DNA of 7,223 bases from Scatosoma sp045652965 (GTDB taxonomy: Bacteria > Bacillota > Clostridia > Christensenellales > Borkfalkiaceae): the NCBI GenBank assembly GCA_045652965.1, contig JAZOLI010000076.1, positions 1 to 7,223 of the forward strand, given 5' to 3'. This document shows positions 1-5,587 of this stretch, piece after piece. Both the position numbers and the translations under genes were made by a program. The notes beneath the pieces are model-generated. The model saw only the letters and a list, made by a program, of their open reading frames with translations. It did no database searches and was not told the origin of the DNA. Every line of letters starts with the position of its first letter. Position 1 is the first letter of the stretch.

Positions 1-553
1 AAACGAGTACGCCGCCCGCCACGTGCAAAGCTTCGAACACCGTAACTTCATAGCCCATTTTCGCAAGATCGCCTGCGCAGGTCAAGCCTGCAGGACCACT
101 ACCGACAACCGCCACTTTATGTCCGTTAAGGGGGGCAGGTACGGGTTTATCCTTTGCGTTTTCGTTGTGCCAATCGGCAACGAAGCGTTCCAAACGCCCG
201 ATTGCCACCGATTCGCAACCTGCTTTAATGCCGCGCGTGCATTTGCCTTCGCATTGTGTTTCTTGGGGGCATACACGACCGCAAACGGCAGGAAGGGAAG
301 AATCTTGCGCAATAATTTGATACGCCGCTTCGAAATCCCCTTCCGCAACCTTTGCGATAAATTCAGGGATAGCGATGTTGACGGGGCAAGCCGCCACGCA
401 GGGACGATTTTTACAACCGATACAACGCTTTGCTTCATCGATTGCCATTTCCGCGGTGTAGCCGAGCGCAACTTCTTTAAAGTTTCCGTTTCTAACGTCG
501 GGATCTTGCGCGGGCATAGGATTCTTCAAAGGATTCATGTTAAACTTTGCCAT
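1..553 (-). CDS. nfnB: NfnB-type ferredoxin:NADP+ oxidoreductase large subunit (GltD-like flavoprotein), N-terminal part only
   Basis: Leftward gene starting at the ATG at 553-551 and running off the left edge; 184 codons are visible, against about 460-470 residues for the family. The translation begins MAKFNMNPLKNPMPAQDPDV. Residues 44-57 read CIGCKNRPCVAACP (C44, C47, C52, C56). Residues 91-105 carry the second cysteine set, CGRVCPQETQCEGKC (C91, C95, C101, C105). Together these are the two [4Fe-4S] sites of the GltD/NfnB N-terminal domain. The FAD-binding Rossmann motif VGSGPAG follows at 150-156, with the acidic residue E174 ending strand 2. In the family this subunit carries the bifurcating FAD and binds NADPH. 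The start lies 2 nt beyond the nfnA stop and has a strong Shine-Dalgarno, so the two are co-translated. The sequence alone could also be called glutamate synthase small subunit, but pairing with nfnA and the absence of a large GltB gene favour NfnB. The C-terminal NADPH domain is not visible. Confidence 0.93.
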   Translation of the reverse strand, partial: MAKFNMNPLKNPMPAQDPDVRNGNFKEVALGYTAEMAIDEAKRCIGCKNRPCVAACPVNIAIPEFIAKVAEGDFEAAYQIIAQDSSLPAVCGRVCPQETQCEGKCTRGIKAGCESVAIGRLERFVADWHNENAKDKPVPAPLNGHKVAVVGSGPAGLTCAGDLAKMGYEVTVFEALHVAGGVLV

Positions 554-555
554 GA

Positions 556-1398
<843 letters not shown>

Positions 1399-1408
1399 TC
1401 CTTTCAGT

Positions 1409-1414
1409 TCTCCT
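1409..1414 (-). promoter_or_regulatory. Ribosome binding site of nfnA
   Basis: Minus-strand AGGAGA lies 10 nt before the nfnA ATG at 1398, with a second purine patch (AAAGGA) directly abutting the start. The spacing is a little long but acceptable, and it supports the chosen start codon. Confidence 0.6.
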
Positions 1415-1446
1415 TGTGTAAATGTTTTTAAATATTATCATAAACT

Positions 1447-1476
1447 ATTATACAACGAAAGCCCCACCTTTGTCAA
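1447..1476 (-). promoter_or_regulatory. Sigma-A promoter of the nfnAB operon
   Basis: Read on the minus strand, a perfect -35 hexamer TTGACA (1476-1471) is followed after 18 nt by a perfect -10 hexamer TATAAT (1452-1447). Transcription would start near 1440, leaving a leader of about 40 nt before nfnA. With both hexamers at consensus, this should be a strong promoter unless repressed. Confidence 0.85.
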
Positions 1477-1501
1477 ACCTTCCACTTGCCTTTTTTTACA
1501 T

Positions 1502-1517
1502 TTCAATCGTTCAATCG
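1502..1517. repeat. Tandem 8-bp direct repeat TTCAATCG x2
   Basis: Two exact, immediately adjacent copies of TTCAATCG lie about 25 bp upstream of the nfnAB -35 box and overlap the left edge of the Rex-like site. It may be a protein-binding site or chance in a low-complexity stretch. Confidence 0.5.
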
Positions 1518-1532
1518 ATAAAATTTTAACAA
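1515..1532. promoter_or_regulatory. Candidate Rex (NADH/NAD+ sensor) operator
   Basis: The 18-mer TCGATAAAATTTTAACAA matches the clostridial Rex pattern TTGTTAA-N4-TTAACAA at 12 of 14 defined positions: the right half is perfect, the left half is 5 of 7, and the centre AATT is symmetric. It lies in the divergent region, centred about 83 bp upstream of the predicted nfnAB start and about 90 bp upstream of the predicted antiporter start. Rex represses redox and fermentation genes in Clostridia, so nfnAB is a sensible target. However, the site does not overlap either core promoter, and A/T-rich DNA gives false matches. Confidence 0.35.
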
Positions 1533-1535
1533 AAT

Positions 1536-1557
1536 ATATATTTTTATAAAAATATAT
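1536..1557. repeat. Perfect 22-bp A/T-only palindrome
   Basis: The bases ATATATTTTTA are followed directly by their reverse complement TAAAAATATAT. It lies between the two divergent promoters, upstream of the antiporter -35 box. It could be a bent or easily melted A/T element or a regulator site. It has no G/C stem, so it is not a convincing terminator. Confidence 0.6.
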
Positions 1558-1578
1558 TCATTTCGCCCCACTTTTTGT

Positions 1579-1607
1579 TTGCCTTTCGTTTACGAAAGGT
1601 GTATAAT
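1579..1607 (+). promoter_or_regulatory. Sigma-A promoter of the antiporter gene
   Basis: TTGCCT (1579-1584) is separated by 17 nt from a perfect TATAAT (1602-1607). Transcription would start near 1614, giving a leader of about 80 nt before the ATG at 1694. The A/T-rich DNA upstream could act as an UP-like element. Confidence 0.7.
1582..1599. promoter_or_regulatory. 18-bp inverted repeat in the antiporter promoter spacer, candidate operator
   Basis: CCTTTCGT and its exact reverse complement ACGAAAGG are separated by only two bases (TT). The element covers the end of the -35 box and nearly the whole spacer of the antiporter promoter, the position from which a dimeric repressor would block RNA polymerase or a MerR-type activator would untwist the spacer. 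The regulator is not in this window. Confidence 0.55.
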
Positions 1608-1635
1608 ATTTGACGAAATTTAAAGAACGAACACG

Positions 1636-1659
1636 ATTTAGATATACCATTTAGATATA
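1636..1659 (+). repeat. Two 11-bp direct repeats ATTTAGATATA in the antiporter leader
   Basis: Exact copies at 1636-1646 and 1649-1659 have a 13-bp period and lie downstream of the predicted transcription start. The second copy also creates a TATAAT at 1656-1661, but no fitting -35 box precedes it. Function unknown. Confidence 0.55.
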
Positions 1660-1666
1660 ATTTATC

Positions 1667-1693
1667 GCGTCCGCAAAACGGAGGCCTTTTTTT
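1667..1693 (+). promoter_or_regulatory. Leader hairpin covering the antiporter Shine-Dalgarno, followed by T7
   Basis: GC-G-TCCG (1667-1673) can pair with CGGA-G-GC (1679-1685) around a CAAAA loop, with one internal mismatch. The 3' arm contains the Shine-Dalgarno GGAGG (1680-1684), and seven T residues (1687-1693) run straight into the ATG at 1694. The hairpin could sequester the ribosome site or act as a weak attenuator. The stem is short and may not be stable enough. The GGAGG with 9-nt spacing confirms the start at 1694. Confidence 0.4.
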
Positions 1694-3001
1694 ATGCAAA
1701 CCTTGCTCACGTTATCCATCGCACTTTTATCGGGACTTTTGCTTTCCCGTCTTGCCAAGCTTTTGAAGCTTCCTGCCGTCACGGCATATCTCGTGGCAGG
1801 CATCTTGGTTGGCCCTTATTGCCTTGGCGCACTGAAAGTTTCGGGGCTTGGGTTCACTTCCAAGGAAGACATCGAATCGGTGTCTATTCTCGCCGACGTT
1901 GCACTTGGCTTTATCGCCTTTTCCATCGGCAACGAATTCCGCTTACCACAACTGAAAAAAATCGGAAAACAAGCCACAATCGTAGGCATTTTCCAAGCGG
2001 TTGTCACCACCCTTTTGGTGGACGTCGCTTTGATTTTGTTGCACTTTGCAATGCCCGATAAGCTCTCCCTTTCGACTGCGCTCGTGCTCGGCGCAATCGC
2101 TTCGGCAACCGCACCCGCGGCAACGCTTATGGTCGTGAAACAATATAAAGCGAAAGGTCCTGTCACTGACATCTTGCTTCCCGTGGTCGCACTTGACGAC
2201 GCCGTAGGCTTAATTCTTTTCGCCGTATCGTTTGGGGTAGCTAAGGCAATCAAGGTAGGCGCAACGTCCATCATAGCCATTCTCGTTGAGCCCCTTTTAG
2301 AAATCGTGCTTTCCATTGGCTTAGGCGCAACCATGGGCTTTGCGTTTAGTTTCTTTGAAAAATTTTTCCATTCCCGTTCCAAGCGCCTTGCGGTGTCGGT
2401 TGGCTTCGTCATGCTCACGATCGGTCTTTCCATGCTCAAATTTAACGTAGGTGGCGTGCATATCGGATTTTCTTCTTTGCTCGTTTGCATGATGCTCGGC
2501 ACGATCTTTTGCAACGTGTGCGATTTCTCCGAAGAACTTATGGATAGAGTCGACCGTTGGACCGCACCCCTTTTCGTGTTGTTCTTCGTCATCAGCGGCG
2601 CAGAATTAGAACTTTCGGTGTTCACCGACCTTATGATCGTCTTGATCGGGCTCGTGTATATTTTAAGCCGCTCGGCTGGCAAATATAGCGGCGCTTATGT
2701 AAGCTCGAAAATGGCAGGTTTCAATGATAACATCGTAAAATATTTAGGCATCACTTTGCTTCCGCAAGCGGGCGTTGCGCTCGGCATGGCAAACATGGCA
2801 ATGAGCTCGGTTGAGCTTGGCGCAGAAGGCATGCTCATTGCAAACATCACGCTCTTTGCCGTGCTCATTTACGAACTGATCGGACCTGCGCTCACGAAAA
2901 TGGCGCTTTTGAAAGCGGGCGATATCGATCCCGAAGGTTGGAGCAGCGCGCGCCACGAACACGCGAAAAAGAAAGCGCTTGAAAATCAAACTCAATCGTA
3001 A
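1694..3001 (+). CDS. CPA2-family cation:proton antiporter (NapA/KefB-like membrane domain)
   Basis: A 435-residue polytopic membrane protein, almost hydrophobic from residue 1, with about 12-13 predicted helices; it exchanges Na+ or K+ for H+ across the cytoplasmic membrane. The N-terminus has the typical KLPAVTAYLVAGILVGP pattern (residues 25-41). The unwound-helix region reads ASATAPAATLMVV (136-148). The paired acidic residues of the ion site are in ALDDAVGLI (D168, D169), the two-aspartate form associated with electrogenic members. A lysine-containing late helix (SRSAGKYSGAY, K330) and the LLPQAGVALGMA motif (355-366) also match the family. There is no RCK/TrkA-N domain; the protein ends after a short, charged, cytoplasmic-type tail. 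It is transcribed alone, divergently from nfnAB, from a promoter with a palindromic spacer element. Ion specificity (Na+ versus K+) cannot be assigned from sequence. Confidence 0.9.
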   Translation: MQTLLTLSIALLSGLLLSRLAKLLKLPAVTAYLVAGILVGPYCLGALKVSGLGFTSKEDIESVSILADVALGFIAFSIGNEFRLPQLKKIGKQATIVGIFQAVVTTLLVDVALILLHFAMPDKLSLSTALVLGAIASATAPAATLMVVKQYKAKGPVTDILLPVVALDDAVGLILFAVSFGVAKAIKVGATSIIAILVEPLLEIVLSIGLGATMGFAFSFFEKFFHSRSKRLAVSVGFVMLTIGLSMLKFNVGGVHIGFSSLLVCMMLGTIFCNVCDFSEELMDRVDRWTAPLFVLFFVISGAELELSVFTDLMIVLIGLVYILSRSAGKYSGAYVSSKMAGFNDNIVKYLGITLLPQAGVALGMANMAMSSVELGAEGMLIANITLFAVLIYELIGPALTKMALLKAGDIDPEGWSSARHEHAKKKALENQTQS

Positions 3002-3007
3002 AAAATG

Positions 3008-3052
3008 CAATAGTCGCTCTTCCTGTAAGGACGTGCGGCTATTGTTTGGTTT
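3008..3052 (+). terminator. Probable intrinsic terminator after the antiporter gene
   Basis: CAATAGTCGC (3008-3017) pairs with GCGGCTATTG (3035-3044) over 10 positions with one G-U wobble. An inner stem TCCT/AGGA closes on GTA, and the hairpin is followed by TTTGGTTT. The stem is good but the U tract is interrupted, so termination may be partial. Confidence 0.6.
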
Positions 3053-3066
3053 CACAGCAAATAAAC

Positions 3067-3095
3067 TTGCAAAACGATAAAGAAAATGCTATAAT
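3067..3095 (+). promoter_or_regulatory. Sigma-A promoter of the ABC importer operon
   Basis: TTGCAA (3067-3072), a 17-nt spacer, then TATAAT (3090-3095) preceded by TGC, an extended -10. Predicted start is near 3102, giving a leader of only about 24 nt. No TPP riboswitch or other structured leader fits in this gap. Confidence 0.75.
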
Positions 3096-3125
3096 TGTGT
3101 TAGGAACACCCCTTTATTTAAATTT

Positions 3126-4103
3126 ATGAAAAAACTTACCTGTCTAATTTTAACCATATTCCTTTGTTTCTCGGCACTGTTTATCGGTTGCGGCTCGCCG
3201 AGCACTATTTCCATTTACACACCCGACGGCGCGCCTGCGCTTGCGCTCTCCAGCGTGATTAAGAAAAATTTTGAAAACACGGAAATTCAAATCGTTTCCT
3301 CGGACAAAATCGCAAGCTTCGTTTCAGGCAACGAGAAACAAGCGGATCTTTGCATTTTACCTATCAATATGGCTTCAAAGCTCATAGGAACCGGAAATGA
3401 TTATAAAATGCTGGGCACGATCACGCACGGCAATTTCTATTTTTTATCCAAAACGCAAATGACGATCGATAGAGAAAACGTGCAAAATCTAATCGGCAAA
3501 ACGATCGGCGTTATGCAGCTTCCCAACGTTCCTGGGTTAACGCTTCGAAGCGTTTTCACGGAAAAAGAAATCTCCTACACAATCATTCAAGACAGCGCTG
3601 AAAAATCGCAAGACAAAGTCAATCTAATGGCGATAAACAAAATCGAAACGGCGCGCACGGATATCGACGTGTTTTTAATCCCGTCCCCGGCAGCGGATGC
3701 CAAAGCGCAAACAACCGATTTACGCTTTGTGGGAAGCTTGGGCGAGCTTTATAGCGACAACGGCTTTCCCCAAGCGATCATCGTTGCAAAAAATAAGCTT
3801 TTAGAAGAAAATTTACCTTTTGTAAAGACGTTTATACAAGAAGTGGAAAGCGTTGAAAACTTCTTAAAAGAAGAAAACAAAGCGGAAATTTGCACCCTTT
3901 TGCGAAGCAAAATGGAAAGCGGCTTAACCCCCGTTTTCAATGAAAACAATTTAACAAGCGATAGCATTGAACGCTCCAAGATAAAATTTATTTCTTGTAA
4001 AAATTCCAAAGAAAGCGTGCAAACGTTCCTTGCAAAATTAAAAGCCCTTGCCCCCGATTCCGTACAAGCTTTGAGCGACGATTTCTTTTACGTAGGTGAC
4101 TGA
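3126..4103 (+). CDS. Solute-binding lipoprotein of an ABC importer (NMT1/SsuA-like)
   Basis: A 325-residue exported lipoprotein that should capture a small solute outside the membrane and deliver it to the permease encoded next. The signal peptide has the KK n-region and a hydrophobic core (4-20), ending in FIGC with the lipidated cysteine at C22. The mature part begins with a strand and the motif YTPDGAPALAL (31-41), typical of NMT1/THI5-like and sulfonate/nitrate-type binding proteins. Other family-like patches are the ADLCILPINMASKL region (73-86), MLGTITHGNFYFLSK (95-109) and the two-lobe hinge around GKTIGVM (124-130). The ATG has no good Shine-Dalgarno: AGGA lies 20 nt upstream at the predicted mRNA 5' end. 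The signal peptide directly after this ATG and the absence of other in-frame starts support it. The stop overlaps the permease start by one base. Substrate unknown: thiamine precursor, sulfonate, nitrate or other are all possible. Confidence 0.85.
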   Translation: MKKLTCLILTIFLCFSALFIGCGSPSTISIYTPDGAPALALSSVIKKNFENTEIQIVSSDKIASFVSGNEKQADLCILPINMASKLIGTGNDYKMLGTITHGNFYFLSKTQMTIDRENVQNLIGKTIGVMQLPNVPGLTLRSVFTEKEISYTIIQDSAEKSQDKVNLMAINKIETARTDIDVFLIPSPAADAKAQTTDLRFVGSLGELYSDNGFPQAIIVAKNKLLEENLPFVKTFIQEVESVENFLKEENKAEICTLLRSKMESGLTPVFNENNLTSDSIERSKIKFISCKNSKESVQTFLAKLKALAPDSVQALSDDFFYVGD

Positions 4104-4861
4104 TGAAAAAAAACAACGTAAAAAACAGCATACTTTTCTCCATTTTAGGCGTAGCGTTTATCTTCGCCTTATGGTTTTTGCTGTATTTTATCGTTGCAAA
4201 CGCTTACGTTATCCCATCGCCGATGGAAGTGATCAAGGCAAGCTTTTCCCTTCTTTCAAGCCTTACCTTTTACGGGCATTTGGCAAACACTCTTTTAAGA
4301 GTAGTTTTTGCGCTCGCCATCTCCTTTGCGCTGGGCATCTTTTTTGCAATTCTTTCGCATATATTCACAAACGTTGAACACACGTTGCTCCCTATCATAT
4401 CCGTTATCCGATCGCTTCCCACGCTTGCCGTGTTGCTCATCATTTTAATTTGCGTATCTCGGGTAATCGCCCCCATGATCGTGTGCGTTTTATCCCTGTT
4501 TCCTATCGTATACTCGCAAACCTTGCGCTATTTAAACTCCATTTCCACGCAGGAAAGGGAAATGCTTACGCTTTATAACGTTCCTATAAAAAAGCAAATT
4601 TTTAGCGTTTATTTAAAGAGATATTTACCATTTTTTATAAAATATGCGACGTCGCTATTTTCCTTTTCGTTAAAACTCGTCGTTTCGGCGGAAATTCTTG
4701 CAAACGTTTTTAAAAGCATAGGCGGCGACGTTTTTCAAGCATCTATCTACGCAAACGTCACGCAAATGTTTGCCTTAACGTTGCTCGTTTGCCTAATTGG
4801 AATTATCGTGGAATTTATAGGCAATCTCATCAGCTTTAACATGGAGAAGAAATTTCAATGA
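4103..4861 (+). CDS. ABC importer permease (SsuC/TauC/ThiX-like, BPD_transp_1 family)
   Basis: A 252-residue inner-membrane permease with about six helices, the usual length for this class; it should form a homodimer that moves the solute delivered by the lipoprotein. An N-terminal helix (10-33) is followed by the family-typical YVIPSPMEV (35-43). The core begins with FYGHLANTLLRVVFALAISF (56-75). The cytoplasmic coupling (EAA) loop is at about 151-176 (EREMLTLYNV...YLKRYLP). It is recognisable but degenerate: the usual glycine is N159, while the closing LP is kept. The start codon overlaps the preceding stop as TGATG, with AGGTGA just upstream, so translation is coupled. The stop overlaps the ATPase gene as ATGA. 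Confidence 0.88.
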   Translation: MKKNNVKNSILFSILGVAFIFALWFLLYFIVANAYVIPSPMEVIKASFSLLSSLTFYGHLANTLLRVVFALAISFALGIFFAILSHIFTNVEHTLLPIISVIRSLPTLAVLLIILICVSRVIAPMIVCVLSLFPIVYSQTLRYLNSISTQEREMLTLYNVPIKKQIFSVYLKRYLPFFIKYATSLFSFSLKLVVSAEILANVFKSIGGDVFQASIYANVTQMFALTLLVCLIGIIVEFIGNLISFNMEKKFQ

Positions 4862-5499
4862 AAATCGAAAATTTAAACGTTCAATATGGCAATCGAACAA
4901 TCTTCTCCGCCTTCAATTTAGACATTTTAGACGGCGAAACCACCTGCCTTTTAGGAAATTCAGGCGTAGGCAAAACCACACTTTTACGGCATATCGCAAG
5001 CAAGTTGCAACAAGAAAACAAAAAGGTTGCGATCGCCTTTCAAGAGCCGAGATTGCTCAAACACCTAACCGTTTTTGAAAACTTAAAACTCATCGGCTAC
5101 GATGAAGAAGAAATTGTAAAAATTTTAGAGAAAATAGGCTTAGAAAACCGCATCCACGCTTATCCCAACCAGCTTTCAGGTGGCGAAAAACAGCGCGTAA
5201 ACTTTGCAAGAGCCTTTTTAAGCGAAAGCGATTTTTTGCTTTTAGACGAGCCCTTTTTCTCGCTGGACGTCAATTTAAAAATCCGTTTAATCAAGCTTTT
5301 ACAGGAAGAAAAGAAAGGAAAAACCATCGTTTTCGTCACCCACGACATCGACGAAGCGCTGATGATTGCGGATAGAATTATCCTTTTAAAAAGCGGCGCA
5401 ATCGCCCTTGATTATCGGCTGGATAACCCTACCAAGACGAGAGATTACGGCAAATCGATAAAAGAACGAGAAGTTCTATTAACCGCACAGCTTATATAA
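4858..5499 (+). CDS. ABC importer ATPase (SsuB/TauB-like), short form
   Basis: A 213-residue cytoplasmic ATP-binding subunit that powers the importer. All nucleotide-site motifs are intact: Walker A GNSGVGKT (33-40), Q-loop Q62 in FQEPRLL, signature LSGGEKQR (106-113), Walker B FLLLDEP (126-132), D-loop SLD (135-137) and H-loop H162. FQEPRLL followed by VFENLKL is the pattern seen in the nitrate/sulfonate/taurine importer ATPases. The protein is shorter than the usual 240-260 residues because the linker between Walker A and the Q-loop is compressed and the C-terminus is short; no regulatory domain is present. The ATG overlaps the permease stop by 4 nt, with GGAGAAG 8 nt upstream lying in the permease gene. 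No clear terminator follows, so some read-through into the hydrogenase gene is possible. Confidence 0.92.
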   Translation: MKIENLNVQYGNRTIFSAFNLDILDGETTCLLGNSGVGKTTLLRHIASKLQQENKKVAIAFQEPRLLKHLTVFENLKLIGYDEEEIVKILEKIGLENRIHAYPNQLSGGEKQRVNFARAFLSESDFLLLDEPFFSLDVNLKIRLIKLLQEEKKGKTIVFVTHDIDEALMIADRIILLKSGAIALDYRLDNPTKTRDYGKSIKEREVLLTAQLI

Positions 5500-5519
5500 A
5501 ATATAAAACGTCGATTTGA

Positions 5520-5548
5520 TTGATTTTTTTTAAAAAATTTGCTACAAT
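5520..5548 (+). promoter_or_regulatory. Sigma-A promoter of the hydrogenase gene
   Basis: TTGATT (5520-5525), a 17-nt spacer, then TACAAT (5543-5548) preceded by TGC, an extended -10. The spacer is almost entirely A/T and contains the palindrome TTTTTTAAAAAA (5526-5537). Predicted start is near 5555, with a leader of about 33 nt. Confidence 0.7.
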
Positions 5549-5574
5549 AATAGAAAGAGATAGATAAAAAACAC

Positions 5575-5580
5575 AAAGGA
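5575..5580 (+). promoter_or_regulatory. Ribosome binding site of the hydrogenase gene
   Basis: AAAGGA ends 7 nt before the ATG at 5588 and supports that start. It is a moderate rather than a strong Shine-Dalgarno. Confidence 0.65.
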
Positions 5581-5587
5581 AATTTTT

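Noticed and set aside
1414..1431. Second possible Rex-like site TTGTGTAAATGTTTTTAA in the nfnA leader
   Set aside because: The left half is fair, but the right half matches poorly (about 4 of 7), so it does not form a convincing inverted repeat.
1656..1661. Additional TATAAT in the antiporter leader as a second promoter
   Set aside because: No acceptable -35 hexamer lies 16-18 nt upstream, and the box arises from the ATTTAGATATA repeat.
1816..2682. Leftward 288-aa open frame opposite the antiporter gene
   Set aside because: Shadow frame: the product is low in structure and rich in Ser, Thr and Lys, while the rightward frame encodes a clear antiporter with family motifs.
3002..3125. TPP or other riboswitch before the ABC importer operon
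   Set aside because: The only structure is the terminator-like hairpin of the upstream gene. The predicted ABC transcript leader is about 24 nt, too short, and no conserved thi-box sequence is visible.
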